This document shows positions 43,430-56,692 of a stretch of 64,000 nt of DNA, piece by piece (positions within the stretch are counted from its first letter, which is position 1; every line of letters begins with the position of its first letter). The position numbers were made by a program, and so were the translations under genes. The notes beneath the pieces were generated by a model. The model was not told the DNA's origin, searched no databases, and was given only the letters and a program-made list of their open reading frames with translations. Source of the DNA: Saccharina japonica (taxonomy: Eukaryota; Sar; Phaeophyceae; Laminariales; Laminariaceae); the NCBI GenBank assembly GCA_008828725.1, contig MEHQ01003840.1, positions 62,001 to 126,000 on the forward strand, written 5' to 3'.

Positions 43430-45425
43430 ACGGGGTCGTTAAGAATTTACGGAAGTTCCGGGTTCGGGTATGGATGTCGTACAGAACTCACGGAAGTTCC
43501 GGGTACGGGTATGGATGTCGTACAGAACTCACATAAGTTCCGGGTATTGTGATACAGGCGCACAGAACCCACAGAAGTTCCGTGCGGGTATAAAATAGTT
43601 GTACCGATACCCCGGGTATTGTGGCACGGGGCGTACAGAACTTACAGAAGTTCCGGGTACGGGTATAAATGTCGTACAGAACTTACAGAAGTTATTTGTA
43701 GGGTAATACCCCGGGGTAAATACCCCGGGTATGGTTTTGTAGGTACCCTACAGAACACAACCTTGCAAATTGACAAGGTCGGGTTCTGTAGGGTACCTCC
43801 AAAACCATACCCGGGGTATTTACCCGGGAAATACCCTACAGAGAACTTTCTGTGAGTTCTGTAAGGGGTATATACCCGTACCCGGAACTTTTGTAAGTTC
43901 TGTACGACCTTCATACCCTACAGAGAACTTCTGTAAGTTCTGTACTCCCCGTTTCACAATACCCGACGTACCGGTACAACGTGTTTGTACCTGCCCGGAA
44001 CTTCTGTGACTTCTGTACGCCCGTGCCACAATACCCGGAACCTCTGTGAGTTCTCTAAGGGTTTTATACCCTAACCCGAAACTTCTGTAAGTTCTGTAAG
44101 ACATCCATACCCGTACCCGGAACTTCTGTAAGTTCTGTAACACCTTGGGCACAATACCCCGGGTAAGGCTATTATCTCGGCACAATACCCTGTGTGTCGG
44201 TACAGATTAGGACAGATTAGGGTATCGTTGAGGATGTCGGGAGACGGTCAGTCGAGGGAAAATGGGCATCGGTCAAGGGTGTGGATTCGAGTGTTCCACA
44301 CTAAAACCTAGTATTTTGGCGTCAGTCAAAGATAAAAAATGAAAAATTGCCGTCAGTCAAGGGGTGAAAGTGCCGTCTCCTGACATTTTTTTAGGAGTGA
44401 TGTTATGCATTCTGTGACAAACACCAAAAACAAAATCACGAAATTAAATTACATTGTACAACCCACCTCGCTCACAACCACGCATGAACCGAGCACACAA
44501 GTACGTGGATTTTGATTTGGGGGGTAAATCTATGACCGCGGAAGCCATTCCCATGAAGTTGGAACGGTCCTGACCGTGAAAATCGTGAAAGACAGCAATA
44601 ACAGAAAATAGCTACATTGGTACATGCATGGTATATAGGCGTTAGTACCGGTGTAGTGTGTCATGTTCGAAGTACACCAATCGCAGTATGTCGAAATGCA
44701 TTTTTGTATATATTTTGAGGAGTACATTTGCAGTTTTTTCGCCTCCTTGAGGTGGGTATTTACCAGGGTATCACCGGAACTTCTGTAAGTTCTGTACGCC
44801 CGTGCCTCAACCGGAACTTCTGTGAGTTCTGTACGCCTGGGCCACAATCGGAACTTCTGTGGGTTCTGTACGACCGGGCCACAATCGGAGCTTCTGTGAG
44901 TTCTGTACGCCCGTTCCACAATGAATACCCGGAACTTCTGTAAGTTCTGTACGCCCGTGTCACAATACCCGGAATTTCTGTGAGTTATGTGCGACCTTCA
45001 TACCCGTACCCGGAACGTCTGTAAGTTTTGTGCGACCGAGCCACAATACCCGGGGTACTGGTACAACGTGTTTATACCTGCCTGGAACTTCTGTGAGTTC
45101 TGTACGACCGTGCCACAATACCCGGAACTTCTGTGAGTTCTGTAAGGGTGTAATACCCTAACCCGGAACTTCCGTAAGTTCTGTACGGCCTTCATACCCT
45201 ACAGAGAACTTCTGTAAGTTCTGTACTCCCCGTTTCACAATACCCGGGGTACCGGTACAACGTATTTGTACCTGCCCGGAACTTCTGTGAGTTATGTATG
45301 CCCGGGCCACAATACCCGGAACTTCTGTGAGTTCTGTAAGGGTTTTATACCCAAACCCGGACCTTCTGTAAGTTCTGTAAGACACCCATACCCTGACCCT
45401 AAATTCACAAACCCTACAGAACCTG
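43430..45425. repeat. Minisatellite of GAACTTCTGT(A/G)AGTTC units, both orientations
   Basis: Units of roughly 35-75 bp centre on a small dyad, gaactt-ctgt-aagttc. From 43430 to about 43760 they run as cagaactcacagaagttccgggta; from 43790 to 45420 they run as the complement. A spacer (44190-44730) with no units splits the second half. Many short open frames arise from it and none is supported. Confidence 0.88.
43720..43824. repeat. Inverted repeat with 47-bp arms
   Basis: aaataccccgggtatggtttt...accctacagaac...accttg, an 8-bp centre (caaattga), then the near-perfect complement. It marks the orientation switch of the minisatellite. Confidence 0.85.
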
Positions 45426-47590
45426 ACCTTGCAAATTTCATCCAGCACTGATCGTAGAGTCCCTTAAATGGGGCTACCTACTGCTGTATTCGATTATTTC
45501 AAGCCTCTGCTAAAAGGGAACACGTTTCGATCATGTTCCCGAGTGCATTTTTGTATGACGTATTGTAAATTCGTGTTCATTTGTGGTCTCGTGTCTGTTC
45601 CACGCATCATAGGAAATATGTGGTAAGCTGGGGCCCGCACTGTAGTTATGGGAAAAAAAAACAAAAAATATGTAGTTAGATTGGGATGCATTGGGAGAAA
45701 CAACTCTGTAGTAGTCTTGTGGTCTAGTATTAGGAAGCACACGCGGGCACTAAGGGGGTTCAACATAATGGAACAACAAGAGTGGATGAAAGAAAACTGC
45801 TCCATCCCCTCAGTGGGCTTGGAGAAAGGCCTCGGAAAATCTACTACGAAGTGAAAGATGCGGAGTACAAAAGCGGTGATTAATTGCATGGCGCTCTACA
45901 CCGGCCTCGAAGGACCCACCCCCGCGTCGGCGGAGGCGCCAATCCAAGACCTGCAATTCCCGAAAGCGCGCCAGCTAAGCGGAGGAGCGATGCTGGTCAT
46001 CAGGTCGTTCAACAAGACAACTGTCAGTGAGAGCGCACGATCAATGGCCGTTCGCCGACATTTTGCGATTGAACACTGCTTCAAGACAACGAGGTAAGCT
46101 GCGAGCTCAAGCGTGGCTTAGTTGTCCTGATACAATGCAGGGTTGAGGGCGATGCACGCGCTTCATAGCACCACATTCGCCTGGTACATCGCGCGTACTT
46201 GGGTGGCATTTGGGATGCCGAGATGTTGGTTTTCTAAGGAGAAGCGGCTTCGGGGTACTACTAAATGTACTGTCTCGTAGCTGCAGAGGGGAATCAAACG
46301 CTGAAAGCAAGGTACAGTTGTACAGTAAGATCGAACCCACGCGTCTTCAAAAAAGAGACCTTCGCTCATATCGTCTGACAGTTTCCCATCATAGGTTGCC
46401 TACAATGCATGTATGGATCAGAGCCTAGGACGCCATATGCCTACGTTGTAGACCGGATCAAACACTCCACTCAAATACCACGGTAGACAGAGGCGGTGAA
46501 CACAACAAGCATAAGCCACTGTATAACGATGGCAATAGCCCTTCCGAGCACACCAACGATAAGGTACCAGGGAAATTACAATGCACGGGAGTACGGCGGT
46601 ACTATTAATAGTAAGCCCTTTCAATGAACAACGGAATCAAGGGTTGGTTATCACCTGGTACATATAATGAGCGTACGGTGTGCTTTGAAATATACGTTAA
46701 CGCGAAACCATAACCAGCTTTCCCACGACAAGGACCTTAAGGTACGGCAGCCTTCCACTGAAAGTATGGGTATGAGGCCATCAAACGTCCCAGGTGATAA
46801 AAGTAACACCAATACTAAGATAAAAACAACGGACAGAAACTATGGGTGATATCACAAGCAACGGCTGTATGCCCAACCCAATACTTTCATAATGGTAGAA
46901 TACCTTAGTAGTTTTGATGTCTAGTACCGGTATATGGAAGCACACGCGGGCACCAAGGGGGTTCAACATAATGGAACGAGAGTGGATGTACGAAGGCTGC
47001 CCCATCCCCTCAGTGGGCTTGGAAAAAGGCCTCAAAAAATCGACTACGAAGTGGAAAGATGTGGAGTATAAAAACGGACCATCCCACACACCCAACTTAA
47101 ATATACTATACTCAGACATATGCCAATGGGAAAGCAAAGTTACCCTAAAAAGTTTGAATTCCTAAGATCTCCGCCAGATTTTTCCAGATCAAGCTTGCTA
47201 TAGGACCGATTCTTAAAACGGAATATTCCCAACTTTTGGAAAAGCCCGAAAAAGGCAATTCTCAGACCGATGTTGAGACAAGATCGGCCTCAGAAAAACG
47301 AGATTTCGAGTCCTCGACAGACATGGATCGACGAAACCAACGAATGCGTCATGAATTCTGAACGCGGTGCGCTCGTTAAGGGCTCCTACCCATCCTAGGG
47401 TCACCGTGTTCACACGATGGCCGGTGATACGTAGCGGACGCTGGCCAGGCGTCTGATAAACAAACAATTGGCTGCTGGTGTGAATAAAACAGATGATAAA
47501 ATTTCTCGATCCGTCTCAAATGGCAAAAACAACTCTTTTTTTTCGTGTTTGGGAGAAGAGCATAGGACGCCGCCGGCAATCTCTCGCCTC
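45426..47590. other. Unassigned region with a diverged duplication
   Basis: About 135 bp at 45735-45865 recurs at 46934-47065 (agcacacgcgggcac.aagggggttcaacataatggaac) with about 15% change. The forward frame of both keeps P-S-V-G-L-E-K-G-L and S-T-T-K, so a decayed coding repeat is possible. No family was recognised. Confidence 0.4.
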
Positions 47591-47737
47591 CTAGACCGTG
47601 GATCCACCTTATACCTTCGAGGCCGTCATCTACACTCGTTGGCCTTGCCCGACCCGAAGCGGGTTGGCCGCGGGCTCAGTCTATGTCGAGATCGAAGGTC
47701 TATCGTCGCACGAGCTGATTTTTATCAGGGTGTTGAC
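47591..47737 (+). CDS. Possible PLAT-like exon
   Basis: From cctcctag|acc the frame reads T-V-D-P-P-Y-T-F-E-A-V-I-Y-T-R-W then S-G-L-A-A-G-S-V-Y-V-E-I-E-G-L-S-S-H-E-L. The pattern Y-x-F-x-V...G-x-A-x-x-x-V-Y-V-x-I-x-G resembles the first strands of PLAT/LH2 domains, which often sit beside membrane spans. The donor (agg|gtgttg) is weak. It is the only support for a start of locus 3 before 49 kb. Confidence 0.3.
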
Positions 47738-47830
47738 GATTTGAAACGAGCAAAGGCAAATTGCGCCGCCTGCAGCCGTTTGAAAAAAAAAAAGAAAAAA
47801 CTCAAGCAATTTTACCCTTTTTTCCCACAG

Positions 47831-47917
47831 CGGCGGTACGAGCGGATCTTTAGCCTGAAAATTACAGGCAAATATTTCAAACATCGATTTCCAACTTTAC
47901 TTTCCCATTGGCATAGG
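47831..47917 (+). CDS. Possible exon after the PLAT-like segment
   Basis: Strong acceptor (acccttttttcccacag|cgg), then R-R-Y-E-R-I-F-S-L-K-I-T-G. In PLAT domains a similar Arg/Phe-rich strand follows the segment above. The 3' border (catag|gtctca) is uncertain. Confidence 0.25.
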
Positions 47918-48137
47918 TCTCAACCAGGAGCATTCCCAGAAATAGCATGCATTTATGTCATTGGCATCTAGGTTGTTGTCCTCCATCGGGCATCTAGGAC
48001 GATGATCGCAGGAGGGTGATAATCAGGGGTGAGTCTCCAGCAACGGCTGGAGGCCTCATTCCAACCCAATACTTTCATAATGGCAGAATACATCAGTATT
48101 GGCTCCAAAAAAAATATAAAACAACTAATAAAAAACA

Positions 48138-49293
<1,156 letters not shown>

Positions 49294-49854
49294 GTGTGTG
49301 TGCGTACCACTCTGGGATGTAAGTATATAAGGAGACATTTTTTAGATGTTAGTGTGAAGATGTTAGTATGAAGATCAAACGGTGCTTACATTTCCATCAA
49401 GATTGGTACTCAATTAACCATTTATTTGATGTTTTGACCACTGAAAAAACAACTATCCTCACGCTACTTTTTTTCCCAAGTAGTTTTACCCCCATGAAAC
49501 GGTTTACCTCATGAAACGGCACGGTAGGTGCTTTATAGCCCCCACTATGGTCATACGACTACGGCCATGCATGAAAATGAAGTACACCCCTCCCCCTCCC
49601 CCCCCCCTCTTTTTCCTTGCGTGACGTCCCTCACACCCAAGAAAAAGCACAACAGCAACAACATTAAAAAAAAAGTACGTCGTACACAGATCGTATGCGC
49701 GAACTCTCCGTATCTCCCTTCTGTATCTCCCTCCCTCCCGGCTTAACATCTACCATGTATTCACAATTAGCTGTTGTGCAGTTGAAATGAGGACAAAACT
49801 CACGTGTTGCGTGCCGCCCCCCACACCCACCCACCCACCCGTATGTACGTACAG
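49294..49854. other. Locus 3 intron A
   Basis: A module A 3' fragment with C tail at 49543-49607. The rest is unique. Confidence 0.6.
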
Positions 49855-50141
49855 GCTATGGACGGCCCCACCCCCTCGAGGCTAACACCAAGCACCAACG
49901 ACGAGGGACAGTTCGAAGCGGAGAAACCGTCCCGCTTTTTTTCCAACTCCGGCTTCTACGGCAGCGCCGTCCGCCGCATGAAGTTACTCCTCGCCGTGGT
50001 CGTAACGGTTGTCTGGCTGGGACAGGGGTTTCTGTGGGGCGGACCGTACGTCGGGTGCGGCCTAACCGTTGCCGTTTCGGTGGTGGCGCTGGCCAGGCTC
50101 GTCGTGAAGGACTACGTATCGCACGGCTCCTTCGTGTACAG
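49855..50141 (+). CDS. Locus 3 exon B: two transmembrane spans
   Basis: 95 codons plus 2 nt (tacgtacag|gct ... gtacag|gtggat). A soluble lead with P-S-R-L-T-P-S-T-N-D-E-G-Q-F precedes spans L-L-L-A-V-V-V-T-V-V-W-L-G-Q-G-F-L and V-G-C-G-L-T-V-A-V-S-V-V-A-L-A. Phase 2 out is matched by exon C. Confidence 0.78.
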
Positions 50142-50799
50142 GTGGATGTGCCGTGCTGTATTACGTACTATTAATAGAGCAGGGGAACAGAGTAATCAGA
50201 ACAATCAGGACCGAGCAAAACGTGGTGTGTATATAAATATAGGGGGGCGAATACATTATGCCCCCCTCCTCCTCCACCTTGTCTCTGGAAGTGGCCACAC
50301 TAGAAATTATATTGACTCATTGAAGCTGTCATCCATATGCAAGTCCGCCTCACAAGCGGTTCTTGGTAGGATGCAGCTCACCCTCCATGCGACTCGCCCA
50401 ATACCTCACGGCGCTTCGCGCTTGGTGCAAGCAATGTCTGCCTGGTTGGTGAAAACCCAACGTGCTCCGTCCCGGCATTGTAGGGATGCGAGGGTCTATG
50501 GTCATACGACTACGGCCGTGCACGACATGAGTACACCCCCCCCCCCTCCACCTAGTTGCGAGCGCCTCAAAAAGGAGCTCACAATTTCTCCGAAAACAAG
50601 TGTTTTGAGGGAAAGAAAGGAAACCGCGAGGCATTGTTGCGCTTTAGACTTCATTTGTTTTTACAAATCAGAGGGTCGAGAGGAAACTTTTGGGGATTCT
50701 TGCGTAAGTACAACAACTACACTAACAGCAGACGATCAAGATTGTAATAGCGGATAGATCGTCTGTGGCTGTCTATCGTCTGGTATCCATCATTTCATC

Positions 50800-50930
50800 C
50801 ATTCATCCATCCATCCATCCATCCATCCATCCATCCATCCATCCATCCATCCATCCATCCATCCATCCATCCATCCATCCATCCATCCATCCATCCATCC
50901 ACCCATCCATCCATCCATCCATCCACCCAT
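50800..50930. repeat. (ATCC)n tetranucleotide array
   Basis: catccatcc units. The redundant contig starting at 57839 begins inside this array. Confidence 0.92.
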
Positions 50931-51579
50931 CCAACCAACCGTCCATCCGTCCATCCCGCTGCGTTGTTTTGTTTGTGTCGATGCATGAAACGTCTAAATA
51001 CACATGCCAGCCGAGGCGAGTACGTAACGCGAATGAGACGCAGACACTATTATTGAGTGTGCCATCCTACGATGTGTGTGTGTTCTTCACATTAAGCCTT
51101 CCTTTCTACCCGTCGACATCCAGCACACCCAGTGTCCGTGCCGATTCTTCATCCTAAAAAGGTACCAGTTCTGTGGTCACAAAACTACGATGTGCAGCGC
51201 GTGCGCGTGTGCGTGTCAACCGCAAACAAATGACATCCCAAAACCGATTTGATGCACAAAAATCTTCCCAGTGAGACCAAATCTCCCCTCCTTGCCTATC
51301 ATCCGTCAAACAGTGGCTGAGCCCTACGTCTCGAAAGGGATGCGTAATCAATGGCCAAATGACTAAGGCAAGCAACAGATGAGTTCGCCCCCCCCCCTGA
51401 AAGTGTTTCGAGGACCATCTGATGGACGAGGTGGTTAATTAATTACCCCTCCCCCCCCCTCCCCCGGTTTTGGTGACGCGATACTCGGGAATTGCGAGTA
51501 GTGTGAGGTAGTTTAGTTTGTTTTGCAACACGGATCAATGTATTTTGCCGTCCGACAAGCGTGCAAAAAAAGCATGTGC

Positions 51580-52300
51580 AAGCATGAGCTTCAACTCTGA
51601 TCACTCATAAAACATTCCCCGAAAAAAGAAGAAAACCAAGGAAAACCTAGCAAGGAAACCTATTGGACTACAGTAGCCTATTGGACTACAATACTCGTAG
51701 CCTATTGGACTGCAGTAGCTTCAACGTTGATCACTCAGAAACATCCCCCGAAATAAAAAGATAACCTACTGTAGGAAGTAAAGCTATTGGACTTCAGTAT
51801 GCTATTGGACTACAGTAGCCTATTGGACTGCAGTAGCTTCAACATTGATCACTCATAGAACATTCCCCGAATGAAGAAGAAGACCAATAAAAACCTAGCA
51901 AGGAAATCTGTTGGACTACAGTATGCTATCGGACTACAGTAGCCTATTGGACTGCAGTAGCCTATTGGACTGCAGTAGCTTCAACGTTGATCACTTATAA
52001 AACATTCTCTGAACGAAGAAGGAAACCAAGGGAAACCTAGCAAGAAAACCTATTGGACTACAGTAGCCTATTGGACTACAATAGCCTATTGGGCTGCAGT
52101 AGCTTCAATGTCGATCACTCGTGAACATTTCCCGAAAGAAGAAGAAAACCAAGGGAAACCTAGCAAGGAAACCTATTGGACTAAATTAGACTATTGGACT
52201 ACAATAGCCTACTGGACTACAGTAGCTTCAACGTGGATCACTCAGAAACATCCCCCGAAAGAAAAAACAAAACCAACTTAAGGGAAACCAAAACAAAAAG
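51580..52300. repeat. Tandem array of GATCACTCA / ttggactacagtag units
   Basis: agcttcaac recurs at about 51587, 51717, 51831, 51977, 52100 and 52223, that is every 114-146 bp. Each is followed by gttgatcactca, acattccccgaaagaagaag and two or three cctattggactacagtag spacers. Single copies of the first part are scattered through the window in both orientations. Confidence 0.82.
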
Positions 52301-52554
52301 AGAAAAGGAAAACTATATTGTACGTGTATACATGCGCAAAGTCTACAGCAACTCCCTTCTGCACACGTGCCTACGATACTCCCGGCTTAACATGTGCCCA
52401 CTCTGTTCCAGACTATAAAGGGACCTTTCGGACTTAAAAACAAATAATGAACAAAAGTGTCCTCATATTTTCGGAACAGAGAGTTGGTGTCTATCTACAG
52501 CAGTAGTCCAACTTGCGGTCCTCCTGCACCGCAACATGGCGATACTACAGTAGT

Positions 52555-52640
52555 ACGGAGGACCATACCATAGTAAATAGGACCTACGGTACACTAACAA
52601 TATTTGGTCCTATTTACTATGGTCCTCCGTAGTAGTACGC
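52555..52640. mobile_element. Palindromic MITE (GGACCATAGTAAATAGGACC)
   Basis: tacggaggaccat(accat)agtaaataggacc and its complement ggtcctatttactatggtcctccgta flank a 24-bp centre. Related copies are at 13335-13435, 22745-22872, 59479-59564 and 63925-64000. Confidence 0.72.
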
Positions 52641-52740
52641 AAGGGGGGAAAAAAAAACATCGTACTATCCCAGGTGACAAGAAAAAAACGAGCGTACTGC
52701 ACGTACCTATGATATACGCACACACACCACCCACACGCAG

Positions 52741-52939
52741 GTCATACATCGCTCGAGCGGTGCGATATCTCGCCAACGCGGTCATGGCCGCGAGCCTGGT
52801 GGCGGGGCTGGCGGGCGTCGGGGCGGAGGCGGTCTGCCTGTCGATATTCTTCCTTGTGTGGATCGTGCGCATCGCCGGCTCCGTCGTCTCTCGCTGGCTG
52901 GAGATGGAGCCGGACACCGTCATTTACTTCGCACCTTGG
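52741..52939 (+). CDS. Locus 3 exon C: two transmembrane spans
   Basis: 1 nt plus 66 codons (cacacgcag|gtc ... ccttgg|gtgagt). It completes Arg from exon B, then reads V-M-A-A-S-L-V-A-G-L-A-G-V-G-A and V-C-L-S-I-F-F-L-V-W-I-V-R-I-A-G. It ends E-P-D-T-V-I-Y-F-A-P-W. Confidence 0.78.
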
Positions 52940-52969
52940 GTGAGTGAGAGCGAGAGTCAGAGACTTGTA

Positions 52970-52970
52970 T

Positions 52971-53048
<78 letters not shown>

Positions 53049-53049
53049 G

Positions 53050-53087
<38 letters not shown>

Positions 53088-53128
53088 GTCATCATCATCA
53101 TCACCATTATCGTCATAATCATCGTCAT

Positions 53129-53171
<43 letters not shown>

Positions 53172-53172
53172 G

Positions 53173-53227
<55 letters not shown>

Positions 53228-53228
53228 T
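52970..53228. repeat. (CAT)n trinucleotide array
   Basis: catcatcat with a few cgt/aat units, starting 30 bp after the exon C donor. The duplicate contig has 126 bp less (59894-60026). Poly-His, poly-Ile and poly-Met frames are artefacts. Confidence 0.92.
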
Positions 53229-53961
53229 GACAACGCTCTTACTACTACAAGTATTATGTCACGCTGTCAAACGACCATTCAATGTAAGTGTTGGATTGGA
53301 TGAGGCCTCCTGCCAATAATCCTCTTGTGATTTTTCTTTGGCTAGCCTGTTCTCGCAGGAGAATTAGGCTTGGACGGAGTTGATCGTCTCCCGCATACAG
53401 ACAGTCTCTGAGTATTTCGGACCAAATCTGGATTCATCTTTTTTGTGCCAAAACTGGATTCAGTTGATTGGGTAACGATTTTACCTATAATACCACTCTG
53501 GAGGGAAATGTAAGGACCGTTGGGTTATACACATGAAGACGATATTACCCTTATAGTTTCACCCAGAGCAGTACGGAGTACCAGGTACAACAATAAATAG
53601 CAGTCCCCTGGGATAAATCTTCTTAATCTTGTCAAATGGCGATGATTGGCTGATTGATTGGTGAGCGATGCAATACAACAATACAACTCGTTATGTATGC
53701 ACACGCGAAGTCTTCCTCCCTTCACATCATGATTTCCCTTACCCCAGGAGCGTAATCTTAAAATATTGATACAATACAACCATAGGGCCACGGGGAAATT
53801 ACATGTACACACCCACGCATGTACGCACTAGGGGCACAGGGTAATTACATACATACCCACGCACGTAAAACACTATCTGCGGCTAAAAACGCTTATCAAA
53901 CATATCTCCCCCGTAAAATCGTTTTTGCACATCCCCTCCCTCTGCGTAATCCATGGTACAG

Positions 53962-54108
53962 GTGTTTCCCGTGTCGACGTACGACGCTCGAACGGGAAAC
54001 CTGGTCGACGAGACGCACGTCGCACGGAAAGCGTTCTGCGGGCTGCTGATCGGCGTGGGGTGGGGCGTAGCCTTGGCGATCTTCATCGAGCCGCTGGGTC
54101 TCGGCGTG
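53962..54108 (+). CDS. Locus 3 exon D: one transmembrane span
   Basis: 49 codons, phase 0 to 0 (catggtacag|gtg ... ggcgtg|gtacgc). It reads V-F-P-V-S-T-Y-D-A-R-T-G then A-F-C-G-L-L-I-G-V-G-W-G-V-A-L-A-I-F-I. The intron before it (53229-53961) shows only unique sequence. Confidence 0.75.
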
Positions 54109-55183
54109 GTACGCGCTAAGCTGTCTACCCTACCATAATAAATGATGCGTCTTCCCTCACGAAAACCGGGAAAAAATAAGTATTTTCCTATACTGTACTC
54201 GTGGCTCCAGTCTGACCCAGGATCCCCGACACAGACAAGCCTACGTACTTGTATACAGTTTGCTTATATTTACCAATAAAAATCAAACCACGTTTTTTCC
54301 GGTGTCCCGCTGTCTGTTAATACGCTTGCTTGCGGGGCCCGGAACGCCGTCTACGGACAAACACAATACTGCCTTCCTTATTTTGGTTAACCTTCCGTCG
54401 GCACCACAAGCTCCGGGAGTAAAAGCGTTCGAGCCTATATAGACGGATACTACAGTACTATAATAGTGAAAACGGTCTAAGATCGTTGCTTACCCTCGCC
54501 TGCGACCCCCCCCCCCCCCCCCCCCCCCGGCGAAAAACAGAAGGGAGATTTAGGATTAAGCCAAAAATGTTTATTTGTACAGTATAATGGAAACAACCGT
54601 GAGCGCCTCTAATGGTGGAGATGTCTCTCTATAGTCGGAGTAGGAACGGTTGCAATCGTCTCGAAAACGGGATTGCAGTGGTCACATTGGTCAAATGAAT
54701 TAGGCCCAAGCAACAATGAGTACGCCTCTCCCCCTCCCCCCGCGCTCGGCCCACTCCCCGCCCCCCCCGCGGGCACATATAACACCATTCCTGAAACTAT
54801 TACGAGATTACAACTTCTTCCTTCTCTACGGTGGTCACAACATGGGCATGCGTTTCGGGTGTCTACTTTAAGCCCACCTTGAACAGGCTTGAAAAGTGTC
54901 TGTTTTTTTATCTGAATGTTCGGCCTCCTTCTTCACTTGCGCTGATCCCTGCCCCCCGTCCCTCACCACCCCCCCCCCCGCCCCCGCGTCGGCGTGAAAA
55001 CCCCGAATGCTCGCGTCCCAGGCTTCATGTAGCGGATGCCGAGGGTTAATAGTTCATTACGACTTACGACGCCATGCATGAACCATGAAGTACCCCCCCC
55101 CCCCCTCCCCCGTTCTTCCCCCTTCCCCCACCCCTCCCCCTCCCCACCCCCGCTCCGCCTACCCCCCCGCTCCGCGAGACAAG
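54109..55183. other. Locus 3 intron D with noisy repeats
   Basis: C runs (54507-54528 and others) with module B (54590-54745) and module A (54995-55110) remnants. Compared with the 61.3-61.9 kb copy, this stretch carries many single-base insertions around homopolymers, which looks like uncorrected read error. Confidence 0.6.
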
Positions 55184-55351
55184 GTTATCGCATGCATATT
55201 CGTGATGGCCCTCGCTACGGCTGCAGCGTGGTGCGTGAGCTACTCGCCCACTCGCCTGGGGGTAGCCGCGCAGTTTCTGGACTCGTCGTTGGTGTTTGAG
55301 GCTGGTGACGTGGCGAGGTCTTTCTTCGTGTCCCGACTTGCCGAGTTTCAG
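55184..55351 (+). CDS. Locus 3 exon E: one transmembrane span
   Basis: 56 codons, phase 0 to 0 (gagacaag|gtt ... tttcag|gtgcag). It reads V-I-A-C-I-F-V-M-A-L-A-T-A-A-A-W-C-V then F-L-D-S-S-L-V-F-E-A-G-D-V-A-R. Differences from the copy at 61906-62073 are synonymous. Confidence 0.76.
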
Positions 55352-55554
55352 GTGCAGGAGTTGGCGTGTTACAGCAGCAGTAGGAATGGTCCCTCTATAG
55401 TGCTGGTATCCGCAAGCCAACAATACCGGCACTACATATAGCGGCAACCGGCACTATATCCTCCGCACACTACTGCCGCACTGGTTAACCCTGTCTGTGT
55501 GCAAGAGCGATTCCACAAACACTACGATATAACGGGGGGACTATATACTGTTAG

Positions 55555-55562
55555 TTAGGGTG

Positions 55563-55599
<37 letters not shown>

Positions 55600-55602
55600 C
55601 TG

Positions 55603-55634
<32 letters not shown>

Positions 55635-55699
55635 TTTACTTAGTTAGTTAGTTATTTAGTTAGTTAAGGTAGTTAGTTAGCTAGTTAGTAAGTTCGTTC

Positions 55700-55763
<64 letters not shown>

Positions 55764-55778
55764 CAGTAGTTAGTTACA

Positions 55779-55810
<32 letters not shown>

Positions 55811-56090
55811 GGTAGTTAGTTGGCTACTTAGTTAGTTAGATAGTTAGTTAGGGTAGTTAGTTAGCTAGTTAGTTCGTTCGTTCGTTCGTTCGTTCGTTCG
55901 TTAGTTAGTTAGTTAGTTCGTTAGTTAGTTAGTTAGTTAGTTCGTTAGTTAGTTAGTTAGTTAGTTAGTTAGTGAGTTAGTTAGTTAGTTAGTTAGTTAG
56001 CTAGTTAGTTAATTCATTAGTTAGTTAGTGAGTTAGTTAGTTAGTTAGTAAGTTAGTTAGTCAGTTAGTTAGTTAGTTAGTTAGTTAGTA

Positions 56091-56173
<83 letters not shown>

Positions 56174-56174
56174 G

Positions 56175-56208
<34 letters not shown>

Positions 56209-56213
56209 CGTTC
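55555..56213. repeat. (TTAG)n tetranucleotide array
   Basis: gttagttag with gttc and ttac variants, about 659 bp; the duplicate contig has about 290 bp (62285-62573). Confidence 0.93.
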
Positions 56214-56692
56214 ACAGGTGAAACTAAGCGCGGAAAGGGTGCAGGGGTAAACAAAAACAAAGGGAGAAAAGCGAAGCCACAGTCGCCGCCGCCATACGGG
56301 ATTTTTGTCAGAAAACAAAAAACATAAAAAAACAGTTTTGTTTTTCTCGGTTTTAGTACACACACACCCCTCTCCTGCCTGGGCGTCAATTAGTTGTTCG
56401 CGAACCCTTTGGGGGCCCGGGTGATATATTTAGTTCGCTTCATTGCTACGTAAAAAAACAGTGCGGAGGGAAAAAGAGGCGATGGGTGCGCTGGAAGACT
56501 GGTGGTTCCGCTGAGTGTGTTGTTCCTCCTCGAAGTGTTGCTATTTTGGCGTGTTTTGCCCCCCCCCCCTCCTCCTACAACCGTCCAGACTGGACGGGGG
56601 TGATGGAAGCTTGCACGGAGGAGGATCACGCTTGATTGTTGGGTGCATCGTTTGTATTTTGGTTCGTCCCACAACACTTAATTTTGTTATAG

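Larger units (their letters stand above)
50142..52740. other. Locus 3 intron B
   Basis: Module A (50310-50550), (ATCC)n (50800-50930), module B (51325-51399), the ttggactacagtag/GATCACTCA array (51580-52300) and a palindromic MITE (52555-52640). No additional exon was recognised. Confidence 0.65.

Noticed and set aside
45858..46097. 79-codon forward frame after the diverged duplication
   Set aside because: It has no splice borders matching neighbours and no recognisable family; it may be decayed repeat coding sequence.
52742..53303. Poly-His, poly-Ile and poly-Met proteins
   Set aside because: They result from reading through the exon C donor (gtgagt) into the (CAT)n array; array length differs between the two copies.
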